From assembly GCA_031274995.1 (NCBI GenBank), contig JAISPJ010000015.1:1-64000 (forward strand): a DNA stretch of 64,000 nt, given 5' to 3'. Under the pieces are notes generated by a model. It was given only the letters and a program-made list of their open reading frames with translations. It was not told the origin of the DNA and did not search any database. The DNA comes from Azoarcus sp. Its GTDB lineage: Bacteria > Pseudomonadota > Gammaproteobacteria > Burkholderiales > Rhodocyclaceae. Made by a program: the position numbers and the translations under genes. Of the stretch, positions 43,943 through 52,728 are shown piece by piece (position 1 is the stretch's first letter; each line of letters opens with the position of its first letter).

Positions 43943-45118
43943 ATGATTTTCCGCCGTGCCCTTCAGCGGGAATTTACACATGTGGCGGCGGCAGTGTTCG
44001 TTGCATTGTTCGCGGTGCTCATTACCGTGGTGCTCATCCGCCTGCTCGGGCAGGCGGCAGGGGGGCGGGTTCCTGTTGACGCCGTACTGGCGCTGATAGG
44101 CTTCGGTTCCTTAAAGGATTTGCCCGTCGTGCTTACCCTGACGGTGTTTCTCGGCGTGCTTTTGTCGTTGTCGCGCGGCTACCGGGATTCCGAAATGGTG
44201 GTCTGGTTCGCTGCCGGTTTGCCGTTGACGGCCTGGATCAGGCCGGTATTGCGGTTTGTCTTGCCACTGACTCTGGTCATTGCCGGGGTGACGTTGTTCC
44301 TTGGCCCTTGGGCAGACCAGAAGAGTTTTGAATATCGCGAAAAACTGGAGAACCGCGATGATACGCAGCGTGTCGCGCCAGGAGTGTTCCGGGAATCATC
44401 CGGCGCGCGGCGGGTCTTTTTCGTCGAAGTCGAGGCGGGCAAAGACGGCAAGGTGCAGAACGTTTTCGTGAGTGAGGAGAAAGACGGCAGGCTGTCCGTG
44501 GTCGCGGCATCGAGAGGCTCGATCCAGACCGACGAAGAAGGTGGCCGCTATGTAATTCTCGAACAGGGCCGACGTTATGACGGCAACCTGGGTACGCCGG
44601 AATATCGGGTCATGGTTTTCGACCGCTACCGATTGCGGATCGAGTCGTCGAACAAACAGGTTGCGCCGCCATCACGGGTTCGCACGAAACCGACAATCGA
44701 ATTGCTCCAGGAGGCGGATGCCCCCAGCCTTGGTGAAGTGAGCTACCGCATCAATACGCCGCTGGCAACATTGTTCCTGGCGCTGTTGGCGATTCCGCTT
44801 TCCTTCGTCAATCCACGCGCCGGACGCGCCAACAACCTGTTGTTGGCGCTGCTGATTTACCTGATCTACAACAACGTCGTCCTCATCTGCCAGACCTGGG
44901 TGTCACAAGGGAAGCTGTCGTTTGCGTCCGGGCTGCTCTTGCCACATCTGGCGGCATTGGTGTTGGCGATACTGTTTTTTTATCGCCGCCTCGTGGTGGT
45001 GCCGTTCTGGCGTCGCCGCGCACCGGTTGCCCTGCCGCCTTCGGTTGCCGGGGAAGCGAAAGCGCAGGAAGACGAAGTGTCCCGTGAAGAGCCGCCGCAG
45101 CAGGAACAGGCGCAATGA
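43943..45118 (+). CDS. lptF: LPS export permease LptF
   Basis: LptF is one of two permeases of the LptB2FG transporter that lifts lipopolysaccharide from the inner membrane to LptC. The 391-residue product has six membrane helices (three at each end) flanking a periplasmic beta-jellyroll domain (about residues 125-270). The opening MIFRRALQREFTHVAAAVFVALFAVLI is typical. It overlaps lptG by four bases. Confidence 0.94.
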   Translation: MIFRRALQREFTHVAAAVFVALFAVLITVVLIRLLGQAAGGRVPVDAVLALIGFGSLKDLPVVLTLTVFLGVLLSLSRGYRDSEMVVWFAAGLPLTAWIRPVLRFVLPLTLVIAGVTLFLGPWADQKSFEYREKLENRDDTQRVAPGVFRESSGARRVFFVEVEAGKDGKVQNVFVSEEKDGRLSVVAASRGSIQTDEEGGRYVILEQGRRYDGNLGTPEYRVMVFDRYRLRIESSNKQVAPPSRVRTKPTIELLQEADAPSLGEVSYRINTPLATLFLALLAIPLSFVNPRAGRANNLLLALLIYLIYNNVVLICQTWVSQGKLSFASGLLLPHLAALVLAILFFYRRLVVVPFWRRRAPVALPPSVAGEAKAQEDEVSREEPPQQEQAQ

Positions 45119-46206
45119 ACCGCATCCTGCTCGGCTATCTCGCCCGGGAAATCTATGGCGCGACCTTGACCGTGCTGCTGGCGTTTCTGGGGTTGTTCGC
45201 TTTTTTCGATTTCGTCAACGAACTCGACAACATCGGCAAGAACGGCTATCAGACCTGGCATGCACTGGCATATGTAGTCATGATCGTGCCGACCAGAATG
45301 TACGAGTTGTTACCGGTGGCGGTATTGATCGGTTCGCTCTATGCCCTGACCACGTTGGCGCGTCATTCCGAAATCACGGTCATGCGCGCCTCCGGCCTGT
45401 CGATAAGAAGAATGCTGGGAATGCTTTGCCTGATCGGCATCGTGCCGGTAGTGTTTACCTATGTTTTTGGCGAATACATCGCGCCGCCCGCCGAGAGCGC
45501 GGCGCAACAGTGGAAGCTGACTACGACCAATTCGACCATTTCGCGGCAACTGCGCTCGGGGCTATGGATCAAGGATGGCCCGCGCGTGGTCAATGTGCGC
45601 GTCCTGCAACCGGATCGCAGCATGGAGCGCGTCCGGGTATACAACTTTGAAGAGGCCGGCGTGTTGAGATCCATTGCCGAAGCAGCGCGCGGCGTCTATG
45701 TAGAGGCGAATGAGAAGAACAAGGGATACTGGCATTTGACCGGCGTGACACGTACCGATTTTTTCAACGATCACGCCGAGTTGGTTTTGCTGGACGAAAT
45801 GATCTGGGAGTCGGCGCTGACGCCCGAGGTGCTCAGTGTGCTGATGGTGCAGCCCGAACGAATGTCGGTGACGGCCTTGCTGGCTTACATCGATCATTTG
45901 CGCGAAAACCAGCAAAGTGCGAACCGTTATGAAATTGCCCTGTGGAAAAAGTTAATTGCGCCTTTTGCCTCATTGGTGATGATGATCCTGGCCCTGCCGT
46001 TCGCGCTGACCCACGAACGCAGCGGCGGGGCCAGCGTGAAGGTGTTCCTCGGCGTGATGCTCGGCGTGGCGTTCTACCTGCTCAACGGGATGTTTTCCAG
46101 CCTGGGAATGATTAATTCGTGGCCCCCTCCGGTTGCCGCAATCACACCGGGCCTGCTATTCCTCGCGGCAGCGGCGGCGATGCTGTTCATGGTGGAACGG
46201 CGGTAA
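45115..46206 (+). CDS. lptG: LPS export permease LptG
   Basis: LptG is the partner of LptF. The 363-residue product begins MNRILLGYLAREIYGATLTVLLAFLGLFAFFDFVNEL and has the same six-helix plan with a periplasmic domain. LptB is not in the window and is usually encoded elsewhere. Confidence 0.94.
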   Translation: MNRILLGYLAREIYGATLTVLLAFLGLFAFFDFVNELDNIGKNGYQTWHALAYVVMIVPTRMYELLPVAVLIGSLYALTTLARHSEITVMRASGLSIRRMLGMLCLIGIVPVVFTYVFGEYIAPPAESAAQQWKLTTTNSTISRQLRSGLWIKDGPRVVNVRVLQPDRSMERVRVYNFEEAGVLRSIAEAARGVYVEANEKNKGYWHLTGVTRTDFFNDHAELVLLDEMIWESALTPEVLSVLMVQPERMSVTALLAYIDHLRENQQSANRYEIALWKKLIAPFASLVMMILALPFALTHERSGGASVKVFLGVMLGVAFYLLNGMFSSLGMINSWPPPVAAITPGLLFLAAAAAMLFMVERR

Positions 46207-46269
46207 GTTGCAGTAGGTATTCTCGTCACAAAGGGTTAGAGTTGCGGACTTTCCTGACGCCTGTCACGC

Positions 46270-48738
46270 ATGTCCTGCCCGATGAGTCCAGATGCCATGT
46301 CCCCCGCCGATCCGGCTTGTTATCACTGCGGTTTGCCCGTGCCGCCGCAGGCGGATCATGCCGTGTCTGTGGATGGCAGGCCGCGGCGCATGTGCTGTGC
46401 CGGATGCGAAGCGGCGGCGCGGCTGATTGTCGATAACGGGCTGACCGACTATTACCGCCGCCGCGACGCCATGCCTGAATGGCGACCCGAAGCGATACCG
46501 GGCGAACTGCGCGAACTGGGTCATTTTGACCATCCTGGGTTTCAGCAAAGTTTCGTGCGCCCGGTCGGTGAGCATGAACGCGAAACTTCGCTGATCCTTG
46601 AAGGCATCACCTGCGCTGCCTGCGTGTGGCTCAACGAACGGCACATTGGTCTCCAGCCGGGAGTTTCGGCGGTGCAGGTCAATTACGCCACCCGGCGCGT
46701 CCGCGTGCGCTGGGACGAGCGCCGGATAAAACTCTCCGATATTCTTGGAGCCATTCAGTCCATCGGCTATCGCGCTTACCCTTATGATGCCGCGCGCGCC
46801 GAGGATGTCGCCGACCGCGAGCGGCGCACGATGTTGTGGCGGGTGTTCGTCGCCGGGTTCGGCATGATGCAGGTGATGATGTACGCGGTTCCGGCCTATA
46901 TTGCGGGCGAAGGGGATATGACGTTCCGTGAGCAATTGTGGTTTCGCTGGGCCAGCCTTACTCTGACCCTGCCGGTGGTGCTGTATTCCGCCGCGCCGTT
47001 TTTCAGGCATGCCGTGCGTGACTTCCGCTTGCGTCGCCTGGGGATGGATGTGCCCGTTGCGCTCGGCGTCGGCGGCGCTTTCTTGGCAAGCCTGTGGGCG
47101 ACGCTCGTCAATGGGCCGGAAGTCTATTTCGATTCGGTGACGATGTTCGTCTTTTTCCTGTTGGGCGGGCGTTATCTCGAAATGCTGGCCAGGGCGCGGG
47201 CGGTGCGCGGAATCGAGGAACTGGGCAAAATTCTGCCCGCATTCACGGAACGTTTGCCGCATTGGCCTCTTCCCGACGGTGAGCAGGTTCCGGTTTCGCA
47301 ACTCGTGCCGGGCGATTGTGTGCGGGTGAGGCCGGGCGGGGTGATTCCGGCCGATGGGGCCGTGATAGACGGCGCGAGCGAAGCCAACGAGGCACTGCTC
47401 ACCGGCGAGAGCCGCCCCGTGCCCAAGAGGGAGGGGTCTCCGCTCACCGGCGGCAGCATCAATGTTTCCAGCCCGCTTGTGATGCGTGTCGAACAGGTGG
47501 GAGAAAGCACCCGGCTGGCGGCGATCCGTCACCTGATGGAACGCGCGGCGAGTGAAAAACCGAAATTGGCGGCGCTCTCCGATCGCTGGGCGACGGTTTT
47601 CGTCGTAACTCTGCTGGCGCTGGCGGTGGCGACGGGGGTCAGTTGGTATTTCATCGATCCGGCGCGGGTCTTGTGGGTGTCCGTGTCCGTGCTGGTGGTG
47701 GCTTGTCCCTGCGCCTTGTCACTGGCTACCCCGGCCGCGCTTACGGTGGCTACCGACGCCTTGGCGCACATGGGCGTGCTGGTGACGCGCGGTTACGCCA
47801 TCGAGATCCTGGCACGGGCCAATCATTATGTGTTCGACAAGACCGGCACGCTGACCGTGGGGCGAATGCGGCTGGAGGAGACGCTGCCCCTCGGCGCGAT
47901 GGGCATCGAGGACTTGTGTGTGCTTGCCGCCGCGCTGGAACAAGGCTCCGAGCATCCCGTGGCGGCTGCCTTGCGCGACGCAGCCGCCGGAAAACCGTCG
48001 GTCACGGTCAGTGAGGTCACCGCAGTGACAGGGCATGGGATGGTCGGGCGATACAACGGCGGGGCGGTGTGGATAGGCCGTCCTGATTTCATTGCCGCGC
48101 GGGCGGGATTGTCCGTGCCGGCCGAGACCGCCGGGATGGAAGCGAAAACGGGGACGGTGATTGCGCTGGCCGATGAGCGGGGCTGGCTGGGGCTTTTCCG
48201 TTTTGCCGACTTCCTGCGTCCGGCTGCGGCAGGCATGGTCCGGCAACTCGTGGCAGCGAAAATCCCGGTAACGATCCTCTCTGGCGACGCGCCGGGGGCA
48301 GTGGCCGCGGTCGGACAACAACTGGAAATTACCGATGTGTATGGCGGGATGACTCCGCAGGGCAAACAGACATTCATTGCCCGCCTGCAAGAAGACCCGG
48401 CAAAGGTGGTAGTGATGGTCGGCGACGGCGTAAACGACGCGCCGGTGCTGGCACAGGCGCATGTTTCGGTAGCGATGGGCAGCGGGACCGATCTCGCACG
48501 TAACCAGGCCGACATCGTGTTGCTCGGTGAGGATTTCACCCAACTCGGCGACGGTGCCGGATTGGCCAGAAAAACCTTGCGGATCATCCGGCAGAACCTG
48601 TGCTGGGCGTTCGCGTACAATCTTGCTGCCGTACCATTGGCGATGACGGGACATGTGACGCCACTGATAGCGGGTGTCGGCATGGCAGGCAGTTCGTTGC
48701 TGGTGGTTCTCAACGCGCTACGGCTGCAGCAGAGGTAG
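46270..48738 (+). CDS. ccoI: CcoI/FixI copper-exporting P1B-ATPase for cbb3 oxidase
   Basis: CcoI delivers copper to the periplasm for the CuB site of cbb3 oxidase. The 822-residue product has an N-terminal extension with CYHCGLPVP and MCCAGCEAAA (the FixI type), an HMA-like domain with GITCAACVW, eight helices, C479-P-C481, phosphorylated D523 (DKTGTLT) and GDGVNDAP. Other in-frame ATGs occur at 46282 and 46297 and the ribosome site is weak, so the start is uncertain. It lies directly before ccoS. Confidence 0.93.
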   Translation: MSCPMSPDAMSPADPACYHCGLPVPPQADHAVSVDGRPRRMCCAGCEAAARLIVDNGLTDYYRRRDAMPEWRPEAIPGELRELGHFDHPGFQQSFVRPVGEHERETSLILEGITCAACVWLNERHIGLQPGVSAVQVNYATRRVRVRWDERRIKLSDILGAIQSIGYRAYPYDAARAEDVADRERRTMLWRVFVAGFGMMQVMMYAVPAYIAGEGDMTFREQLWFRWASLTLTLPVVLYSAAPFFRHAVRDFRLRRLGMDVPVALGVGGAFLASLWATLVNGPEVYFDSVTMFVFFLLGGRYLEMLARARAVRGIEELGKILPAFTERLPHWPLPDGEQVPVSQLVPGDCVRVRPGGVIPADGAVIDGASEANEALLTGESRPVPKREGSPLTGGSINVSSPLVMRVEQVGESTRLAAIRHLMERAASEKPKLAALSDRWATVFVVTLLALAVATGVSWYFIDPARVLWVSVSVLVVACPCALSLATPAALTVATDALAHMGVLVTRGYAIEILARANHYVFDKTGTLTVGRMRLEETLPLGAMGIEDLCVLAAALEQGSEHPVAAALRDAAAGKPSVTVSEVTAVTGHGMVGRYNGGAVWIGRPDFIAARAGLSVPAETAGMEAKTGTVIALADERGWLGLFRFADFLRPAAAGMVRQLVAAKIPVTILSGDAPGAVAAVGQQLEITDVYGGMTPQGKQTFIARLQEDPAKVVVMVGDGVNDAPVLAQAHVSVAMGSGTDLARNQADIVLLGEDFTQLGDGAGLARKTLRIIRQNLCWAFAYNLAAVPLAMTGHVTPLIAGVGMAGSSLLVVLNALRLQQR

Positions 48739-48754
48739 CGGGAGCAAGGCAAAA

Positions 48755-48949
48755 ATGGAAGATAGTCTTACGCTGTTGATTCCAGTCTCGGTGCTGCTGG
48801 TTTTTATCATCGGCGCGTTTTTCTGGTGGGCTTTGCGTTCCGGGCAGTACGACGATCTCGAAGGCCCCGCGTATCGAATCTTGTTCGACGACCGGGATGA
48901 GCCGGGACGCGGTGAAGAAGAAGACGCCGGGGCGACTGTGGGAAAGTGA
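48755..48949 (+). CDS. ccoS: CcoS, cbb3 oxidase maturation protein
   Basis: The 64-residue single-span membrane protein MEDSLTLLIPVSVLLVFIIGAFFWWALRSGQYDDLEGPAYRILFDD has the CcoS hallmark GQYDDLE-x-P-A-x-R-I-L. CcoS is needed for insertion of cofactors into CcoN. GGGAGCAAGG precedes the ATG. Its placement after ccoI is standard. Confidence 0.93.
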   Translation: MEDSLTLLIPVSVLLVFIIGAFFWWALRSGQYDDLEGPAYRILFDDRDEPGRGEEEDAGATVGK

Positions 48950-48998
48950 CAAAAAACTGCGGGATTCAGCGTGAGAGCACGGACAACAAACGTGTGCT

Positions 48999-49012
48999 TT
49001 GATCTTCGTCAA
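48999..49012 (+). promoter_or_regulatory. FNR box 1 in the ccoS-ccoN gap
   Basis: TTGAT-CTTC-GTCAA matches TTGAT-N4-ATCAA in 9 of 10 positions. CATACT (49034-49039) sits where a -10 would be if FNR binds at -41.5. It therefore could drive a transcript starting near 49047, which would run into the terminator at 49127-49154. Confidence 0.6.
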
Positions 49013-49046
49013 TGGAGCGGGAAAGGAACGGGGCATACTACACACT

Positions 49047-49154
49047 GTTGCGGCGAGGCGGTTGGGCGTTGCCTTGAGCGCTGTAAATTCAGTTACTTGG
49101 AAAATTTGTCTCTCTGTTGGGGTTGGGGGTGCGTGTATGCGCACCCTTTTTTTT
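49047..49154 (+). ncRNA. Candidate FNR-activated small RNA
   Basis: About 108 bases lie between a predicted FNR-dependent start and a strong intrinsic terminator, with no coding frame that fits. FNR-controlled sRNAs of this size exist in other bacteria (FnrS, AniS). Existence is inferred from promoter and terminator only; no target is proposed. Confidence 0.3.
49127..49154 (+). terminator. Rho-independent terminator between ccoS and ccoN
   Basis: GGGTGCG (49127-49133) pairs with CGCACCC (49140-49146) over a six-base loop, followed by eight T. It separates ccoIS from ccoNOQP transcription, or ends the candidate small RNA. Confidence 0.85.
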
Positions 49155-49253
49155 CGCCCCCCGTTTTTGCCTTCCACCCCCCGTCAGTTCGGCATGCGCA
49201 GCCCTGTAGTGCGTGTGTTCGCGTCGAAGTGGGGTAGAATGCACACTTACAGT

Positions 49254-49267
49254 TTGATCTGTATCAA
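49254..49267 (+). promoter_or_regulatory. FNR box 2 controlling ccoNOQP
   Basis: TTGAT-CTGT-ATCAA is a perfect FNR box within TTTGAT...ATCAAA. With the box at -41.5 the start would be near 49302, with TATTCT (49289-49294) as a -10. This fits the known FNR/ANR activation of cbb3 oxidase genes. Confidence 0.85.
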
Positions 49268-49296
49268 ATTGTAGGTTCAGTCTGAAGGTATTCTTC

Positions 49297-49333
49297 AGCC
49301 GTCGAAAACAGTGTTACACCGTTTTCGACGGCT
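49297..49333 (+). promoter_or_regulatory. 13-bp perfect hairpin in the ccoN leader
   Basis: AGCCGTCGAAAAC (49297-49309) and GTTTTCGACGGCT (49321-49333) flank an 11-base loop. The predicted start site (about 49302) falls inside the left arm, so the mRNA may begin with a stem of about eight pairs. It has no T-run and is not a normal terminator. Confidence 0.6.
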
Positions 49334-49356
49334 GGTGGTGGTAGCTGGTGGTGGTA
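49331..49356 (+). repeat. Tandem 13-base repeat before ccoN
   Basis: GCTGGTGGTGGTA occurs twice without a gap (49331-49343, 49344-49356), between the leader hairpin and the GAGGTGA ribosome site of ccoN. Confidence 0.9.
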
Positions 49357-49392
49357 TCAAGATGTTTCTAACTGATCACGAGGTGACTCAAC

Positions 49393-50826
49393 ATGCAATC
49401 GCAAGCGACTTATAACTACAAAGTCGTGCGCCAGTTTGCCATCATGACGGTGGTATGGGGCATAGTGGGCATGCTTGTCGGCGTAATAGTCGCGGCACAG
49501 CTCATATGGCCCGAACTGAATCTGCACGAAATCCTGCAATACGGCAGACTGCGTCCGCTACATACCAACGCGGTCATTTTTGCGTTCGGTGGCTGTGCCC
49601 TGTTCGCGACGTCGTTTTATTCCGTGCAACGAACCTGTCACACAAAGCTGTTTGCTCCGGGGCTGGCCTCTTTTGTTTTCTGGGGCTGGCAACTGATCAT
49701 TCTCTGCGCTGCGGTCACTTTGCCGCTGGGTTTTACGACAGGCAAGGAATACGCCGAACTGGAATGGCCGATCGACATTATGATTGCCGTGGTCTGGGTG
49801 TCCTACGCGATCGTGTTTTTCGGTACGCTTGCGACCCGCAAGGTCTCCCACATCTATGTGTCGAACTGGTTCTACGCGGCCTTTATCATCGCCGTGGCCA
49901 TCCTGCACATTGTCAATAGCGCTGAAATCCCGGTTTCCCTCACGACCCTGAAGTCCTACTCGGCCTATGCCGGCGTACAGGATGCGATGGTGCAGTGGTG
50001 GTACGGGCACAACGCGGTGGGTTTCTTCCTGACAGCGGGCTTCTTGGGCATGATGTACTACTTCGTGCCGAAGCAGGCTGATCGTCCGGTCTATTCGTAC
50101 CGTTTGTCGGTCGTACACTTTTGGGCGCTGATCTTCACCTACATGTGGGCAGGCCCGCACCATTTGCACTACACCGCGTTGCCTGACTGGGCGCAGAGCC
50201 TTGGCATGTTGTTCTCGCTGATCCTGTTGGCTCCGTCCTGGGGTGGCATGATCAACGGCATCATGACCCTGTCGGGAGCCTGGCATAAGCTGCGCACCGA
50301 CCCGATCCTGAAGTTCCTTATCACCTCGCTGTCGTTCTACGGCATGTCGACATTTGAAGGTCCGATGATGTCGGTGAAGAGCGTCAACGCGCTTTCGCAC
50401 TACACCGACTGGACCATTGGCCACGTGCACTCCGGCGCACTGGGCTGGGTGGCGATGATTTCGATCGGCGCGGTTTATTACCTGTTGCCGCGTCTCTATG
50501 GCAAGACCGAGATGTACAGCACCAGGCTCATCAACACCCATTTCTGGATTGCGACCATCGGTATCGTGCTCTACGTTGCTTCGATGTGGATCTCCGGCGT
50601 GATGGAAGGGTTGATGTGGCGTGCGACCAATCCGGATGGCACTCTGACCTACGGGTTCTTCGTTGAGAGCGTCAAAGAGAAAATGCCGTTCTTGGTCATC
50701 CGCCTCGTAGGTGGTGTGCTCTTCCTCGTTGGCATGTTTGTCATGTTCTACAACATGATCAAGACCATCGCCGGTGAGAAAGCCTATAACGCCCCGGTGG
50801 TGGCTCCTGCCGCCGCTCACGCTTAA
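49393..50826 (+). CDS. ccoN: cbb3 cytochrome oxidase subunit I (catalytic)
   Basis: CcoN carries haem b and the haem b3-CuB centre that reduces oxygen at low concentration. The 477-residue, 12-helix protein shows [11 protein letters not shown] (haem ligand region), [25 protein letters not shown] (CuB His and the cross-linked Tyr region) and [14 protein letters not shown]. The FNR box, leader hairpin and tandem repeat lie upstream. It is the first gene of ccoNOQP. Confidence 0.97.
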   Translation: MQSQATYNYKVVRQFAIMTVVWGIVGMLVGVIVAAQLIWPELNLHEILQYGRLRPLHTNAVIFAFGGCALFATSFYSVQRTCHTKLFAPGLASFVFWGWQLIILCAAVTLPLGFTTGKEYAELEWPIDIMIAVVWVSYAIVFFGTLATRKVSHIYVSNWFYAAFIIAVAILHIVNSAEIPVSLTTLKSYSAYAGVQDAMVQWWYGHNAVGFFLTAGFLGMMYYFVPKQADRPVYSYRLSVVHFWALIFTYMWAGPHHLHYTALPDWAQSLGMLFSLILLAPSWGGMINGIMTLSGAWHKLRTDPILKFLITSLSFYGMSTFEGPMMSVKSVNALSHYTDWTIGHVHSGALGWVAMISIGAVYYLLPRLYGKTEMYSTRLINTHFWIATIGIVLYVASMWISGVMEGLMWRATNPDGTLTYGFFVESVKEKMPFLVIRLVGGVLFLVGMFVMFYNMIKTIAGEKAYNAPVVAPAAAHA

Positions 50827-50840
50827 GCGAAGGAAAAAAC

Positions 50841-51491
50841 ATGGCTCAATCAAAACATGATGCGATCGAGCGCAATGTATTTCTGCTGATCGTCCTCGCC
50901 CTGCTTGCTGTCAGCGTGGGGGGACTCGTAGAAATCGTGCCTCTGTTCTTCCAGAAGTCGACGACCGAGGCGGTCGATGACAAAGGAAATTCCATTGCCG
51001 ACAAGGTGAAACCCTACGACGCGCTTCGCTTGGCCGGTCGCTATGTTTACATCCGGGAAGGCTGCTACAACTGCCACTCGCAAATGATTCGCCCGTTCCG
51101 GGCCGAAACTGAACGCTACGGCCATTTCTCCGTCGCGGGCGAGTTCGTCTATGACCATCCCTTCCAGTGGGGTTCCAAGCGTACCGGGCCGGATTTGGCA
51201 CGCATTGGTGGCCGCCGGGATAATGAATGGCATCGCAAGCACTTGCTTGATCCGCGCGCCGTCGTGCCCGGATCGAACATGCCGGCTTTTCCGTGGCTTG
51301 ACCGTCCGCTTTCCGTGTCCATCGGGGATCACATGAAGGCGCTGAACATGGTCATAAACGCGGGCGTTGCCAAGCCTTACTCCGAAAGCGACATTGCGGG
51401 CGCGCCAGCGGCGATTGCCGGCAAGACCGAGCTTGATGCCTTGATTGCCTATCTTCAGGGGCTGGGCTTGGCGCTGAGTAACGTGCAGTAA
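50841..51491 (+). CDS. ccoO: cbb3 cytochrome oxidase subunit II (monohaem cytochrome c)
   Basis: The 216-residue product is anchored by an N-terminal helix (about 10-30) with haem motif C75-Y-N-C78-H79 ([15 protein letters not shown]). The distal Met is probably in the NMPAFPWL segment. It passes electrons from CcoP to CcoN. It starts 14 bases after ccoN. Confidence 0.96.
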   Translation: MAQSKHDAIERNVFLLIVLALLAVSVGGLVEIVPLFFQKSTTEAVDDKGNSIADKVKPYDALRLAGRYVYIREGCYNCHSQMIRPFRAETERYGHFSVAGEFVYDHPFQWGSKRTGPDLARIGGRRDNEWHRKHLLDPRAVVPGSNMPAFPWLDRPLSVSIGDHMKALNMVINAGVAKPYSESDIAGAPAAIAGKTELDALIAYLQGLGLALSNVQ

Positions 51492-51510
51492 AGTGGGGGG
51501 TTGCGCCGCG

Positions 51511-51675
51511 ATGGATGTCATAAGAACCGTTCTCATGATAGTGTGCCTTTTGTGTTTCCTGTGCCTTTGTTTCTGGGCATACAGCAAGCATGCCAAGGCC
51601 GGGTTCGACGAAGCGGCGCAGTTGCCTCTGGCTGATGATGATCTACCGGCGAGTCCGGCTGACAGGAAGGAATGA
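51511..51675 (+). CDS. ccoQ: CcoQ, small cbb3 oxidase subunit
   Basis: The 54-residue protein has one membrane helix (VLMIVCLLCFLCLCFWAYS) and an acidic C-terminal tail. CcoQ stabilises the complex. Position between ccoO and ccoP and size support the call. The hydrophobic segment is unusually Cys-rich (four Cys). ATG 51511 is preceded by GGGGGG at a rather long distance; GTG 51493 is an alternative. Confidence 0.85.
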   Translation: MDVIRTVLMIVCLLCFLCLCFWAYSKHAKAGFDEAAQLPLADDDLPASPADRKE

Positions 51676-51678
51676 CAA

Positions 51679-52635
51679 ATGGCTGACTTTATCAGCAGTT
51701 TCTGGGACTTATACGTAGCGGGTCTCACTACGTTTGGTCTGCTGCTCTGTATCGTCCTGATGGTTGCAAACATGACGAAGCAGAAACCGGGTGCTTCTCC
51801 TCAAATGCAGGGGCACGTGTGGGACGAAACCCTCAGGGAATACAACAACCCGTTGCCACGCTGGTGGTTGATTCTGTTCGTGGGAACGGTTGTTTTCTCA
51901 ATCGTTTATCTCGTGATTTATCCGGGATTTGGCAACAGGTTGAGCACCACTCCTGAAAATGATGCCGGTTTGCGCAAGGAGTATGCCGATGAGGTGAAAA
52001 AGGCCAATGAGGAAGTTGGCAAAAAGTTCGCCGCATATAAGGGTACTCCTCTGCTTGCCTTGGCGGGCAACAAGGAAGCGATGGAGACGGGGCAACGCCT
52101 GTTCCTGACCTATTGTGCGCAGTGCCATGCCTCGTCGGGCAAGGGTTCCAAGGGGTATCCAAATCTGACCGACAATGACTGGCTGTATGGTGGTGATCCC
52201 GATACCATCAAAACCAGCATCACGGAGGGCCGGGCCGGGGTGATGACCCCCTTTGCAGGCACGCTCAGTGCAGAGCAGATCGAGGACGCAGCCAACTATG
52301 TGCTTACTCTCTCTGGCCTGGACGCGGATAACGCCAGTGCAGCGCGCGGCAAGGACGTTTTCGCGGCCAACTGTACGGTTTGCCATGGTGCGGACGGAAA
52401 GGGCGCTCTCTCGATGGGAGCCGCTTTCGGCGCATTGGGCGCTCCCGATCTGACCGACGGCGTCTGGTTATATGGCAATTCCCTGGAAGCCATCAAAGAT
52501 GGCATTACCAAGGGCCGCAACTCTGGCCCGGGTTCCTTTGAAAACCGCATGCCGGCCTGGAAAGAGTTTCTTGGCGAAGACAAGATACATATCCTGGCTG
52601 CGTATGTATATAGCCTGAACAAGGATAGGAAGTAA
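51679..52635 (+). CDS. ccoP: cbb3 cytochrome oxidase subunit III (dihaem cytochrome c)
   Basis: The 318-residue product has two N-terminal helices (about 10-30 and 58-80), in the CcoP layout with GHVWDETLREYNNPLPRWWLILF between them. Two haem sites follow: C146-A-Q-C149-H150 and C232-T-V-C235-H236. It accepts electrons from soluble cytochromes. AAGGAATG lies before the ATG. Confidence 0.96.
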   Translation: MADFISSFWDLYVAGLTTFGLLLCIVLMVANMTKQKPGASPQMQGHVWDETLREYNNPLPRWWLILFVGTVVFSIVYLVIYPGFGNRLSTTPENDAGLRKEYADEVKKANEEVGKKFAAYKGTPLLALAGNKEAMETGQRLFLTYCAQCHASSGKGSKGYPNLTDNDWLYGGDPDTIKTSITEGRAGVMTPFAGTLSAEQIEDAANYVLTLSGLDADNASAARGKDVFAANCTVCHGADGKGALSMGAAFGALGAPDLTDGVWLYGNSLEAIKDGITKGRNSGPGSFENRMPAWKEFLGEDKIHILAAYVYSLNKDRK

Positions 52636-52644
52636 GCAACAGAA

Positions 52645-52683
52645 AAAAGCGCCCTGTGGATATACATTCACGGGGTGCTTTTT
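52645..52683 (+). terminator. Terminator after ccoP
   Basis: AAAAGCGCCCTGTG (52645-52658) pairs with CACGGGGTGCTTTT (52669-52682) over 14 positions with two wobbles, followed by T. It separates ccoNOQP from ccoGH or lowers their expression. Confidence 0.75.
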
Positions 52684-52728
52684 GCGTGTCGTTGGGAATT
52701 TCAGGCAGATTGCAGGAGTCTACCTCAG

